A stretch of DNA of 64,000 nucleotides from an uncultured Mucilaginibacter sp. (GCA_903864275.1 CAIPFE010000040.1:1-64000), one strand, 5' to 3'. Shown: positions 1-9,715, numbered from the stretch's first letter. A program made the numbers and translations. The notes: a model not told the origin generated them from the sequence alone.

Positions 1-140
1 AATCAATTTTTATTTAAATTATTTTTATATATATCGTAAACGCGGTAAACGGCGTGCTAACTGTATTTAACAAGTTGTATATTTATATTAAGCATTTTAT
101 TAAATATTTGGATTGAGTACATATAATTGATTTAGTTGTG

Positions 141-172
141 AGGTAGCCGGTGAGTCGGCTACCTTTTTTTTT
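141..172 (+). terminator. Rho-independent terminator-like hairpin
   Basis: AGGTAGCCG-gtgagt-CGGCTACCT stem followed by a T tract; gene upstream lies outside the window. Confidence 0.75.
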
Positions 173-196
173 AAACAGGAATTTATTTTGTATTTC

Positions 197-1378
197 ATGC
201 GCGCCATTTTATTTTTTGCCACAGCTTTTGTTTTAACAATAAGCAGCTGCACCACTAAACAATCCAGTTCAACAAGTACTGCCAAAGTTGATTCATCAGT
301 TAGTTCTGCTGATAGCTGGGCATTACTCCCATTTAAAAAGATCGATAGCGTAAACCCCGTTTTGAAACCCGGCGTGGGGAGTTTCATTGATCCTATCTTA
401 AAAACGGCAGTACTTTGGGAAGCCAAGGATGTTTTTAACCCGGCAATTGTAAATCGTGATGGTAAAATATTTATGTTGTACCGCGCCCAGGATAAAACCG
501 GTAAGCCGGCGGGAACATCCAGGATAGGCTTGGCTGTCAGTAATGATGCAACACATTTTTTGACCATGCCAAAGCCTGTATTTTACCCGGATAATGATGC
601 TTATAAAAAGCTGGAATGGGAGGGAGGATGCGAAGATCCGCGCGTTGTGGAAGATAGTTTGGGCACCTATTATATGACTTACACTGCTTATGATGGCACC
701 ACAGCAAGGTTGCTCGTCGCTACGTCGGCTGACCTTATACACTGGGCAAAGCACGGCAGTGTCTTTGCCCACGCTTACAACGGTAAATATGCCCCCAAGT
801 GGAGCAAATCGGGATCGATAGTATCAACTTATATCAACGGGCGGGTTATTGCCACAAAAATTAATGGCAAATATTGGATGTATTGGGGCGATACACAAAT
901 ATGGAGCGCAACATCCGACGATTTGATTGACTGGACGCCGGTTGAAATGAAATCGGGGGAACAGCCTCCAGTAAAGTTACGATCACAAGCCCTCAACATG
1001 CCGCAGTTAAAGGTTGTATTACCAACCCGGCAGGGTAAGTTTGATAGCGACCTTGTTGAATCCGGCCCGCCGGCTATGCTGACAGATAAGGGAATTTTAT
1101 TGATTTACAATAGTCGTAATAATCGATCGTTCGGCGATACCACATTGTCTGATGGGACTTATGCCGCATCGCAGGTATTGTTTGACAAAAATGACCCCAC
1201 AAAAATTTTGAAACGGATGAATACGTATTTCATAAAGCCCGAAAAGCCCTATGAGTTATCGGGCCAGGTAAACCAGGTTTGTTTTGTAGAGGGACTCACC
1301 AGGTTTAAAAATTCGTGGTATTTATATTATGGCACCGCTGATTCAAAAATAGCCGTGGCATTTACGCCGGCGAAATAG
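197..1378 (+). CDS. Lipoprotein, GH43/GH130-like five-bladed beta-propeller glycosidase family
   Basis: Lipobox-like signal peptide (TISSCTTK); motifs such as WEGGCEDPRVVED, YYMTYTAYDG, SADLIHW; ATG at 197 preferred over TTG at 188. Confidence 0.7.
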   Translation: MRAILFFATAFVLTISSCTTKQSSSTSTAKVDSSVSSADSWALLPFKKIDSVNPVLKPGVGSFIDPILKTAVLWEAKDVFNPAIVNRDGKIFMLYRAQDKTGKPAGTSRIGLAVSNDATHFLTMPKPVFYPDNDAYKKLEWEGGCEDPRVVEDSLGTYYMTYTAYDGTTARLLVATSADLIHWAKHGSVFAHAYNGKYAPKWSKSGSIVSTYINGRVIATKINGKYWMYWGDTQIWSATSDDLIDWTPVEMKSGEQPPVKLRSQALNMPQLKVVLPTRQGKFDSDLVESGPPAMLTDKGILLIYNSRNNRSFGDTTLSDGTYAASQVLFDKNDPTKILKRMNTYFIKPEKPYELSGQVNQVCFVEGLTRFKNSWYLYYGTADSKIAVAFTPAK

Positions 1379-1485
1379 CTTTTCAATGAATTCATGCCCG
1401 GTGACCTGCGAAGTTTTTAAAACTTTGTCGGTTTGAATTGTGATATTTACTGAAATAAAAACCAATTTCGGATATCACTATTATA

Positions 1486-3639
1486 ATGAAGAAGTTTATC
1501 ATTCCGATGATCTCGTTGGCATTAACGGGTCATTTCAGTTTGTATGCCCAGTCCCTCAGGCTACAGGGTAATCTCGGAGAAATGATTGCTGGTCCGACTA
1601 AGCCTGCAGATCGCGAAAAATGGCTTGATTCTTTAAAACAATGGCGGATAGATGAACGGAAAAAGCTGAATTACGATGACAGGGAATATCGCCGGCCCGA
1701 GTTTAACTGGGTTAAAACATCATTTATCTACGCGCAGATGATGGCGCATGAGCGCTATTTTTATGACCCGGTTACAAACAAATATACGGTCGACCGTTAC
1801 CTTAACGACCTTAAAAAGCGTTACGGTGGCCTCGATGCTGTTTTGATATGGCCAACTTATCCGAACATAGGCGTTGATAACCGCAACCAGTTTGACCTGG
1901 TAGCTGATATGCCGGGTGGAAAGGAAGCCGTAAAACAAATGATCAGGGATTTCCACAAAAGGGGTGTGCGGGTTTTCTTCCCGATCATGATATGGGACAA
2001 AGGCACGCGAAAAATAAACGAACACATGGCCAAAGCACTGATGGCCGAAATGAAGGAATTGGGCGCAGATGGTATGAACGGCGATACAATGACCGGTGTA
2101 ACTGAGGACTTCAAGGAAGCGTATACAAAACAGGGTTACCCCGTTGCTTTGCAGCCTGAGGTTAATTTAAGTGACCTGAAAATGGTAGAATGGAACCGAT
2201 TGAGCTGGGGTTACTACTTTCCCGATTGGGGGGCTTTGAGGTTTAACTACTCGCCAGGCGTAAGCCTTTACAAGTGGCTGGAACCCCGTCACCAGGTGGA
2301 TGTTACCGACCGATGGGCGGTTGATAAGACTGATGACCTGCAATATACCTTTTTTAACGGCGTCGGTTACAACGCATGGGAAAATATCTGGGGGATATGG
2401 AACCAGGTGCCTGACAGGTATGCCGAAACGATCCGGAGGATCAGCGCAATTTACAGGCAATTTCCTGACGTTTGGAACAGCCCGGCCTGGGAACCGCATT
2501 TCTCGGTAGTTAAGAATGGGGTATTCGCTACAAAATTTCCCGGTAAGGGCGAAACCGTTTATACCTTGGTAAACAGGGATAGCATCCAAAAAAACGGCCG
2601 ACAGATGGCGCTTCCTTACAAGCCGGGTGTTAAATATTACGATCTGTGGAACGGTGTTGAGCTTAGCCCTAAAAAGGTTAAGGATATGGTGATGCTCAGT
2701 TTTAATATGGAAAGCAGGGGGTATGGAGCGGTACTTGAGCTGGCAGATCAAAAACAGACCGGTGGTTTACCGCCTTTTTTAGCGAAAATACATAAGATGG
2801 CGACCGTGCCTTTAAACAGTCTTTCCGGCACGTCGCAGCCAATTAAACAACATCTTATACCCATTGCCAAAACAAAAACAAGGTCAACAGCGCCTGATGA
2901 CATGATCGCTATTCCTGCCATAGCAAACTATAAGTTTGAAACCAATGGTGTAATGATCGAAGGTGATGATATACCCAACGAGGTAGGTGTTCAATACCCA
3001 TGGGACAGCCATCCGAAGCGGGCGCACAGTAAAACTATGCTGATCGATGCGTTTTATATCGACCGTTACCCGGTTACCAACAAGCAATTCAAGCAATTTA
3101 TGCAGGCCACTAACTATCGGCCAAAAGACAAACATAATTTCTTAAAAGATTGGAAAAACGGCTCTTATCCCGATGGCTGGGGCAATAAACCAGTTACTTG
3201 GGTTTCTTTGGATGATGCCAGGGCTTATGCTGCCTGGGCAGGTAAAAGATTGCCACACGAATGGGAATGGCAGTACGCCGCGCAAGGCAGCGACGGGCGT
3301 TTATATCCCTGGGGCAAAAACCGCGATACCACTATTATACCACCTGCCGACACTACGCGCGCCATGCGGGAGCCCACTGATGTTGACGCTTATCCGAAAG
3401 CGGCGAGTGCGCTTGGCGTAATGGATCTAACCGGTAATGTGTGGCAATGGACGGATGAATATGTAGACGATCACATACGCTCTGCTATTTTAAAGGGTGG
3501 GAGCTATTACCATGCGCAAACTTCGGGCTGGTATTTTCCACAGGCGCAGGAATTAAATAAATACGCGAAATACTTGTTAATGTCGCCGGGGATGGACCGT
3601 GCTGCAACCATCGGGTTCAGGTGCGTGGCGGATCGCTAA
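1486..3639 (+). CDS. Secreted fusion: N-terminal TIM-barrel/glycosidase-like region plus C-terminal formylglycine-generating-enzyme (SUMF1/FGE-sulfatase) domain
   Basis: Signal peptide; C-terminal FIDRYPVTNKQFKQF...AYAAWAGKRLPHEWEWQYAA...GNVWQWT...KGGSYY...GFRCV is characteristic of the FGE-sulfatase fold. Confidence 0.75.
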   Translation: MKKFIIPMISLALTGHFSLYAQSLRLQGNLGEMIAGPTKPADREKWLDSLKQWRIDERKKLNYDDREYRRPEFNWVKTSFIYAQMMAHERYFYDPVTNKYTVDRYLNDLKKRYGGLDAVLIWPTYPNIGVDNRNQFDLVADMPGGKEAVKQMIRDFHKRGVRVFFPIMIWDKGTRKINEHMAKALMAEMKELGADGMNGDTMTGVTEDFKEAYTKQGYPVALQPEVNLSDLKMVEWNRLSWGYYFPDWGALRFNYSPGVSLYKWLEPRHQVDVTDRWAVDKTDDLQYTFFNGVGYNAWENIWGIWNQVPDRYAETIRRISAIYRQFPDVWNSPAWEPHFSVVKNGVFATKFPGKGETVYTLVNRDSIQKNGRQMALPYKPGVKYYDLWNGVELSPKKVKDMVMLSFNMESRGYGAVLELADQKQTGGLPPFLAKIHKMATVPLNSLSGTSQPIKQHLIPIAKTKTRSTAPDDMIAIPAIANYKFETNGVMIEGDDIPNEVGVQYPWDSHPKRAHSKTMLIDAFYIDRYPVTNKQFKQFMQATNYRPKDKHNFLKDWKNGSYPDGWGNKPVTWVSLDDARAYAAWAGKRLPHEWEWQYAAQGSDGRLYPWGKNRDTTIIPPADTTRAMREPTDVDAYPKAASALGVMDLTGNVWQWTDEYVDDHIRSAILKGGSYYHAQTSGWYFPQAQELNKYAKYLLMSPGMDRAATIGFRCVADR

Positions 3640-3640
3640 G

Positions 3641-3717
3641 GAGAGTCGAGAAATCAAGAGCCAAGAAGCAAGATAAATTCGTCATGACTCTTGCTTCTTG
3701 AATTCTTGCCTCTCCTT
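3641..3717. repeat. Heptameric word array, inverted arms (NNCAAGA class), between convergent stops
   Basis: GTCGAGA AATCAAG AGCCAAG AAGCAAG and opposite arm CTCTTGC TTCTTGA ATTCTTG CCTCTCC. Confidence 0.8.
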
Positions 3718-3718
3718 C

Positions 3719-4822
3719 TTACACGTTAAACCTAAAGTGCATTACATCGCCATCCTGCACGATATAAGTTTTACCTTCTATGCTCAGCTTGCCGTTTTCC
3801 TTTATAGTTGCTTCCGATCCGTTGTATTTTACGAAATCGTCGTATTTTATCACTTCTGCCCGGATAAATCCTTTTTCAAAATCGGTATGGATAACCCCAG
3901 CTGCCTGTGGCGCAGTAAAGCCTTTGGTGATGGTCCAGGCGCGTACTTCTTGTACGCCGGCCGTGAAATAAGTAGCCAGGTTAAGTAATTTGTAGGCCGC
4001 TTTTATCAGTTTATTTACCCCCGATTCAGCTAATCCCAGGTCATCCAGGAACATTTGGCGCTCCTCGTAAGTTTCCAGTTGTGCTATTTCCGATTCTATT
4101 TGTGCAGATATGACCAAAACTTCGGCATTTTCATCTTTCACGGCAGCTTTAACTTTATCAACGTATGCATTACCTGTGTTAACCGAAGCTTCATCGACAT
4201 TACATACATACATCACCGGTTTAGCGGTCAGCAGCCATATATCGGCAATATATTCCTTATCTTCTTCAGCAACCGGGGCCGTACGGGCCGATTTCCCCGC
4301 GAGTATATGGTTCCTGTAAATCGTTAATACATCAAATGCTTTTTTGGCCTCTTTGTCGCCGCCGGTTTTAGCCATTTTCTCGATCTTCGATATCTTTTTT
4401 TCTATCGAATCCAAATCTTTTAGCTGCAGTTCGGTATCAATGATCTCTTTATCACGCACTGGATCTACCGAGCCATCCACATGGATCACGTTATCGTTAT
4501 CAAAACACCGTAAAACATGGATGATCGCATTTGTCGAACGGATGTTCGCCAAAAACTGGTTACCCAGGCCTTCGCCCTTGCTAGCGCCTTTTACCAGGCC
4601 TGCTATGTCAACAATCTCAATAACGTTCGGCACAACGTTTTTGGGCTTCACTATCTCCGTAAGCTTTGTTAAACGCTCATCAGGAACGGTAATTACGCCG
4701 ATGTTTGGCTCTATTGTGCAAAACGGAAAGTTTGCCGCCTGTGCTTTGGCGTTTGATAAGCAATTAAAAAGTGTTGATTTACCCACATTCGGCAAACCTA
4801 CTATACCACATTGTAAACCCAT
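3719..4822 (-). CDS. ychF: Redox-regulated ATPase YchF (OBG family GTPase)
   Basis: MGLQCGIVGLPNVGKSTLFNCLSNAKAQAANFPFCTIEPNIG; C-terminal TGS-like domain. Confidence 0.97.
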   Translation of the reverse strand: MGLQCGIVGLPNVGKSTLFNCLSNAKAQAANFPFCTIEPNIGVITVPDERLTKLTEIVKPKNVVPNVIEIVDIAGLVKGASKGEGLGNQFLANIRSTNAIIHVLRCFDNDNVIHVDGSVDPVRDKEIIDTELQLKDLDSIEKKISKIEKMAKTGGDKEAKKAFDVLTIYRNHILAGKSARTAPVAEEDKEYIADIWLLTAKPVMYVCNVDEASVNTGNAYVDKVKAAVKDENAEVLVISAQIESEIAQLETYEERQMFLDDLGLAESGVNKLIKAAYKLLNLATYFTAGVQEVRAWTITKGFTAPQAAGVIHTDFEKGFIRAEVIKYDDFVKYNGSEATIKENGKLSIEGKTYIVQDGDVMHFRFNV

Positions 4823-4831
4823 TGTTTTTTA

Positions 4832-4859
4832 GTTCACGGTTCATGGTTCATGGTTCATA
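4832..4859. repeat. Heptameric word array (GTTCATG x4) upstream of ychF
   Basis: GTTCACG GTTCATG GTTCATG GTTCATA. Confidence 0.85.
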
Positions 4860-4993
4860 GCTGATTGCGCTGTCAGCTGTGTTCAACAAAGCATGAACAA
4901 AATTTTCGCAAAGATAGCAGAAAAAATTACCCGCGTGATTTGCGGGATCAATTAAATGGCATTGATAACAGTCGTCTGCAAAACCATATAAAC

Positions 4994-5019
4994 AAAAAAC
5001 CTGCTCATCGCAGGTTTTT
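4994..5019 (-). terminator. Terminator of DUF3276 gene
   Basis: aaaaaacctgc-tcat-gcaggttttt hairpin with T run in minus sense. Confidence 0.7.
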
Positions 5020-5050
5020 CCAATTATAATATTAGTTTAGATTGTTAGGT

Positions 5051-5380
5051 TCATATTTCAAACGAAAAGTCTTCGTCGGCTGTTTTGGCAACTTCGGGTG
5101 CCTCGCTATATTCGTAGCGCTTTTCAACAACCTCCTGGTTTGCTTTGATATACTCTATGGTATCTTTCAAACCATCAGCAAATTTTTCAAAATCCTCTTT
5201 GTATAAAAAAATCTTGTGTTTAATAAAAACACCATCTTCCAAACGCTTTTTGCTTTCTGTAATCGTAACGTAATAATCATTCGACCTCGTTGCCTTTACA
5301 TCAAAAAAATAAGTTCTCTTCCCGGCTCTCACCTTCTTTGAAAAAACCTCTTCACGCTCTCTGTTTTCAAAATCTCCCAT
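5051..5380 (-). CDS. DUF3276 / PUR-alpha-like protein
   Basis: Short protein with KVRAGKRTYFFDVKATRSNDYYVTITESKK motif typical of Bacteroidota DUF3276. Confidence 0.85.
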   Translation of the reverse strand: MGDFENREREEVFSKKVRAGKRTYFFDVKATRSNDYYVTITESKKRLEDGVFIKHKIFLYKEDFEKFADGLKDTIEYIKANQEVVEKRYEYSEAPEVAKTADEDFSFEI

Positions 5381-5499
5381 GTTAAATAATTGTAATTAGT
5401 TTTTGGTTGGCATAAATATAAATAAATTTTCAAAGTTCAAGTATTAAATCAAATATAATTATACATTTTATATCTATTATAGCATCACAAACGGAGTTT

Positions 5500-7287
5500 T
5501 CAAACGTTTTCTTCTTCTTCGAGCAGCTGTTTTTCGTACAACTCAAAGTAAATGCCTTTTTTGTCCATCAGGTATTGGTGGGTACCCTGTTCAATAATTT
5601 CGCCATTATCCATCACTAATATCTTATCCGCATTTTTTATGGTTGATATGCGGTGGGAGATAAGTATGCTTGTTTTACCAAGCATATTGCGGCCAAGATT
5701 ATTTAATATTTCCTCTTCCGTTTTGGTATCAACCGCCGAAAGACAATCGTCAAAAATCAGTATCTGCGGCTGCTTAACTATCGCCCTTGCGATAGATACC
5801 CGCTGCTTTTGGCCGCCCGAAAGCGTTATGCCGCGTTCCCCGATCAAAGTCTCAAATCCTTTTTCAAGCTCCATAATATTAGCATATACAGCTGCATCTT
5901 TTGCGGCCTGCTCTACTTTTGGCATATCAAGTGTGTCCGCGCTAAACGCGATATTATTTGCGATTGTATCCGAAAACAGGAACACCTCCTGGGGTACAAA
6001 ACCTATTTGCGACCGGTAGCCTTCGAGATTGACCGATTTAACCGACTGCCCGTCGATCAGCAGGTCGCCGCCTGTGCAATCGTACATACGCATAATTAAA
6101 TTGGCGATGGTTGATTTTCCGGCGCCGGTACGTCCGATAATAGCCACCATTTCGCCGGGCTCCACGGTAAACGATACGTTTTTTAAAGCCTGTATCCCTG
6201 TATCGGGATAAATAAAAGATACGTTATCAAATGTTATCAGACCTTTAATATTTTGCTTCGCGACAACAGGGGATATTATCTCAGGCCGCTGGTGTAAAAA
6301 TTCGTTGATCCTTTTTTGGGAGGCAGCTGCGCGCTGCACCAGCGAGGTTACCCATCCTAACGCGATCACGGGGAAAGTAAGCATATTAAGGTACACAATA
6401 AACTCGGCAATATTGCCCGATGTGATATTCCCCTTCATTACCTCAACACCGCCTATGTAAATAGTAATAACATTGCTTAAGCCAACCAGCAGCAGCATGA
6501 AAGGGTAAAACATGGCCTGTACCCTTGCCAGCGCCATGGAGTGTACTTTGTAAGTTTCGCTCTCCGCGGCAAAGCTTTTTCGTACAAACCCCTCGCGCAC
6601 ATATGATTTGATGACCCTTATACCCGAAAAATTCTCCTGCACAAAACTTGACAAAATGGATAGCCTCTCCTGTATTTTTTCGCTCCGGAAGTTTATAATA
6701 TTATTTACATAATAAATAATTACAGCCAAAATCGTCAAGGGTAAAACAGAACAGATCGCAAGCCTTACGTTAACAGTGAGCATAATGTAAATAACCATAA
6801 TGAACAGCACGACAGTATTGATAGTGTACATTACCCCCGGGCCCAGGTACATGCGTACGCGGGTCACATCTTCGGTTACGCGGTTCATCAGGTCGCCTGT
6901 ATTATGGCGCCGGTAAAAGGCCAGCGACAATTCCTGGTAACGATGATAGATCTCGTTTTTAAGGTCATATTCAATATGTCGTGACATTAATATAATGGTT
7001 TGCCGCATAAAAAATAAAAACAATCCACGGATCAAAGCCAGTACCAATACCAATATACCAAATAGCAAAAGGCTGGAGCCAAATATTTCATAGATCATTA
7101 CCTGCCTTTTAAACCCTGAGAAAAGCTGAAAAGTACTGATGTTTTCGGTCACCAGGTCAAATGCAATACGGATTACCGGCCCCTGTAATACCATAAAAAT
7201 ATTGGAAATGACTACGAACAGCACACCCGGAATAAGCCGCCAGCGATATTTGTAAAAAAATTTATTGAGGTAAGCGAGGTCTTTCAT
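5500..7287 (-). CDS. ABC transporter ATP-binding/permease (MsbA/multidrug type exporter)
   Basis: Fused TM and NBD with Walker A GRTGAGKST, signature LSGGQKQR, Walker B ILIFDDCLSAVD; start revised from 7443 to 7287 (MKDLAYLNKFFYKYRW) because the extension is repeat sequence. Confidence 0.93.
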   Translation of the reverse strand: MKDLAYLNKFFYKYRWRLIPGVLFVVISNIFMVLQGPVIRIAFDLVTENISTFQLFSGFKRQVMIYEIFGSSLLLFGILVLVLALIRGLFLFFMRQTIILMSRHIEYDLKNEIYHRYQELSLAFYRRHNTGDLMNRVTEDVTRVRMYLGPGVMYTINTVVLFIMVIYIMLTVNVRLAICSVLPLTILAVIIYYVNNIINFRSEKIQERLSILSSFVQENFSGIRVIKSYVREGFVRKSFAAESETYKVHSMALARVQAMFYPFMLLLVGLSNVITIYIGGVEVMKGNITSGNIAEFIVYLNMLTFPVIALGWVTSLVQRAAASQKRINEFLHQRPEIISPVVAKQNIKGLITFDNVSFIYPDTGIQALKNVSFTVEPGEMVAIIGRTGAGKSTIANLIMRMYDCTGGDLLIDGQSVKSVNLEGYRSQIGFVPQEVFLFSDTIANNIAFSADTLDMPKVEQAAKDAAVYANIMELEKGFETLIGERGITLSGGQKQRVSIARAIVKQPQILIFDDCLSAVDTKTEEEILNNLGRNMLGKTSILISHRISTIKNADKILVMDNGEIIEQGTHQYLMDKKGIYFELYEKQLLEEEENV

Positions 7288-7291
7288 GTTT

Positions 7292-7375
7292 GGGAGTCCG
7301 GAAGTCCGGATCCCGATAGTCCCGATAGCTATCGGGATCGGGACGGAAGTCCGAAAGACCAAAAGTACAAAGAAG
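7292..7375. repeat. Octameric/heptameric word array (AGTCCGGA class) with nested palindrome
   Basis: gagtccggaagtccgga then CCCGATAGCTATCGGG then aagtccgaaagaccaaaagta. Confidence 0.85.
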
Positions 7376-7471
7376 TGGGTAAGACGGCAAGGGGGATTTC
7401 GAAAGAACAAAAGATTACGCATTGTTTTGGCCCTTCCAAACATTTAAGAATACCAGTTTATCGGGCCATCA

Positions 7472-8440
7472 TTATTCCTTTATTACCGTTATTTTCAAAG
7501 TAGTGCCGTTCGTAATCATATTTGATTTATCTACAAATCTTCCATCAATAACTAACTTATATATCCCCTTGTTCAAAAAAGCATTTGTGATTTTTACAGT
7601 GTTATTATTATTATTATTTATAAAATTTAAATCCTTACAAAGTTTGTCATTTATGGTTAATTTAATTGCAGTTGAGATATATGGTGGATTTGCGAGGTCT
7701 ATGAATAAATCTCTTATGGATTTATATTTACCGTTGTTCGCCAATACTATCACTGAATCCTTGTCTTTTGAATAAATATTACTACTAAATACAAAGCCTT
7801 CACTTCTTGATTTGTCATATCTGTCTAAATAAAATTTATCACCTAAAACGTCATAAGCGTGATAAAACTTTACTTTTTTACCAATAGTGTCATAATAGTA
7901 ATAAAAATCCCCATACGGTTTATCATCGACCCAATTTCTTGTGTATTTTAAATTTCCGTCCTCATAATATGCATATTCTGTTCCATTGACTTTATCGTTT
8001 TTTCGAAATGACCTTTGTTCAATTTGTCCATTTTGATAGTAGGCTATTTTAGGCCCTTCGTATTTTCCATCAACAAAGGACTCCTTGCTCTTAATTTTCC
8101 CACTGTTATAATAATTAAATTCTACGCCTTCAATTTTATTGTTTTTAAAATAAGACATGTCTTTTATAACCCCGTTTGGATAATAGTCAGCTGTCCAGCC
8201 GTCAAATAGTCCGTTTTTTAAATTTGCCTTTTGAGTAATTTTGCCATTTACGTACGTATCAACTTCTCCGTCCAATTTACCGTTGCTATTAAAATGAGCT
8301 ATTACCCCACTCTTGTGAAATATAACAATATAGGTCTTCTTTAAAAACGTAAAATTATAAATTACCAATTTTAAAGCTATGATTAAACTTATAAGTAAGA
8401 CTATAAGTACCTTATATTTTGTTTTCATATAATAAAACAT
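7472..8440 (-). CDS. YwqK / MORN-repeat variant protein
   Basis: Repeated blocks such as NLKNGLFDGWTADYYPNGVIKD, FVDGKYEGPKIAYYQNGQIEQ, KVNGTEYAYYEDGNLKY. Confidence 0.75.
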   Translation of the reverse strand: MFYYMKTKYKVLIVLLISLIIALKLVIYNFTFLKKTYIVIFHKSGVIAHFNSNGKLDGEVDTYVNGKITQKANLKNGLFDGWTADYYPNGVIKDMSYFKNNKIEGVEFNYYNSGKIKSKESFVDGKYEGPKIAYYQNGQIEQRSFRKNDKVNGTEYAYYEDGNLKYTRNWVDDKPYGDFYYYYDTIGKKVKFYHAYDVLGDKFYLDRYDKSRSEGFVFSSNIYSKDKDSVIVLANNGKYKSIRDLFIDLANPPYISTAIKLTINDKLCKDLNFINNNNNNTVKITNAFLNKGIYKLVIDGRFVDKSNMITNGTTLKITVIKE

Positions 8441-8463
8441 CTTGCCAACGCAAACTTACAAAT

Positions 8464-8505
8464 CTTTCCATCTTTCGGTCTTCCGGACTTTCCCGACTTT
8501 CCCAC
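8464..8505. repeat. Octameric word array, inverted orientation of the 7292 array
   Basis: CTTTCCAT CTTTCGGT CTTCCGGA CTTTCCCGA CTTTCCCA. Confidence 0.85.
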
Positions 8506-8516
8506 TCAAAATTAAC

Positions 8517-8547
8517 TTTGCCACTATAAAAAAAACACATACTTTTG
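8517..8547 (+). promoter_or_regulatory. Bacteroidota housekeeping sigma promoter (TTTG-N19-TACTTTTG)
   Basis: TTTG at 8517-8520, 19 nt spacer, TACTTTTG at 8540-8547, 34 nt upstream of ATG 8582. Confidence 0.75.
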
Positions 8548-8581
8548 TCGGAGCGCAAAAAAGTTCATTTTTTCACACCTG

Positions 8582-9667
8582 ATGCCTGTACCCAATCCCG
8601 ACGGATCGATATTTAGCCAGCTCGAAGCTTATGGCCATAAAAAGGTTGTTTACTGCAGCGACCCGGACACAGGCTTAAAAGCCATTATTGCTATTCATGA
8701 TACTACCCTCGGCCCTGCTTTTGGAGGTACGCGTATGTGGGCCTATAAAACTGAGGCAGATGCTTTACAGGATGTTTTGCGGCTATCTAAAAGTATGACC
8801 TACAAAGCCGCCATAACCGGGCTTAACCTGGGCGGCGGCAAAGCGGTGATCATTGGCGATGCGCGGAAAGATAAAACCGAACCGCTGTTACGCAAGTTTG
8901 GCCGTTTTATAAAAAACCTTAACGGGGAGTTTATAACTGCAGAAGACGTGGGTACCAACCCAAGGGATATGGAGTATATCAGGATGGAAACGCAGTTTGT
9001 TACCGGCGTGCCCGAAAGCATTGGCGGCAGCGGCGATCCCTCGCCAATTACTGCGTTGGGTGTTTTTATGGGGATAAAAGCATGTGTGAAAGAGCTTTAT
9101 GGTAATGACAATCTAACCGGGAAATCAATTATTGTGCAGGGGATTGGGCATGTTGGCGAAAATCTCGTAAAATTGCTTCGTGATGAAAACGCAAAAGTAT
9201 ACGCCAGTGATATAAATGAAGAGGGTTTAGGGCAGATAGCAAAAAAATATGGCGCCGAAGCGGTATCAAATAGTACAATTTTTGATATTGATGCCGATAT
9301 TTACGCTCCGTGTGCGTTGGGCGCTACAATAAATACACAAACAATAAAAAAACTTAAATGTAGTATCATTGCCGGGTCGGCAAATAACCAGCTGGAGGAT
9401 GAGGTTGTTCATGGTAAAATGCTGCTGGACAAAGGAATTTTGTTTGCGCCCGACTATGTGATCAATGCAGGGGGTGTTATAAATTGTTATTCGGAGTTAA
9501 TGGGTTTTAGCAAAAAACGCACCTTGCAGCTAACAGAAAATATCTACGAGGCAACACGTAATGTTTTAAAACTTTCAAAATCCGAAAATATTTCAACCAT
9601 TGAAGCGGCTAATAAAATTGCCGAAAAAAGAATAGCAGACATAAAAAAAGTTAAATCATCATATTAA
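8582..9667 (+). CDS. Glu/Leu/Phe/Val dehydrogenase (leucine dehydrogenase type)
   Basis: LGPAFGGTRMWAYKTEADALQDVLRLSKSMTYKAAITGLNLGGGKAVIIG. Confidence 0.93.
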   Translation: MPVPNPDGSIFSQLEAYGHKKVVYCSDPDTGLKAIIAIHDTTLGPAFGGTRMWAYKTEADALQDVLRLSKSMTYKAAITGLNLGGGKAVIIGDARKDKTEPLLRKFGRFIKNLNGEFITAEDVGTNPRDMEYIRMETQFVTGVPESIGGSGDPSPITALGVFMGIKACVKELYGNDNLTGKSIIVQGIGHVGENLVKLLRDENAKVYASDINEEGLGQIAKKYGAEAVSNSTIFDIDADIYAPCALGATINTQTIKKLKCSIIAGSANNQLEDEVVHGKMLLDKGILFAPDYVINAGGVINCYSELMGFSKKRTLQLTENIYEATRNVLKLSKSENISTIEAANKIAEKRIADIKKVKSSY

Positions 9668-9680
9668 TTATTTAAACAGA

Positions 9681-9696
9681 TCCGCCGAAAGGCGGA
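9681..9696. repeat. Short palindrome TCCGCC-GAAA-GGCGGA upstream of nusB
   Basis: Perfect 6 bp stem with GAAA tetraloop. Confidence 0.7.
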
Positions 9697-9715
9697 CTAA
9701 ATCGTTCTTACCACA

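Noticed and set aside
2167-2751. Long antisense ORF opposite the FGE-fusion gene
   Set aside because: Fully antisense to a strongly supported CDS, no family features; same reasoning for most other 60-160 aa antisense ORFs in the track.
4344-4832. 162-aa antisense ORF over ychF
   Set aside because: Shadow ORF of a conserved gene; composition is a reverse-complement artefact.
7288-7443. 52-aa N-terminal extension of the ABC transporter ORF
   Set aside because: Encoded by the AGTCCGGA array and CCCGATAGCTATCGGG palindrome (PIPIAIGTIGIRTSGLPN); true start most likely 7287.
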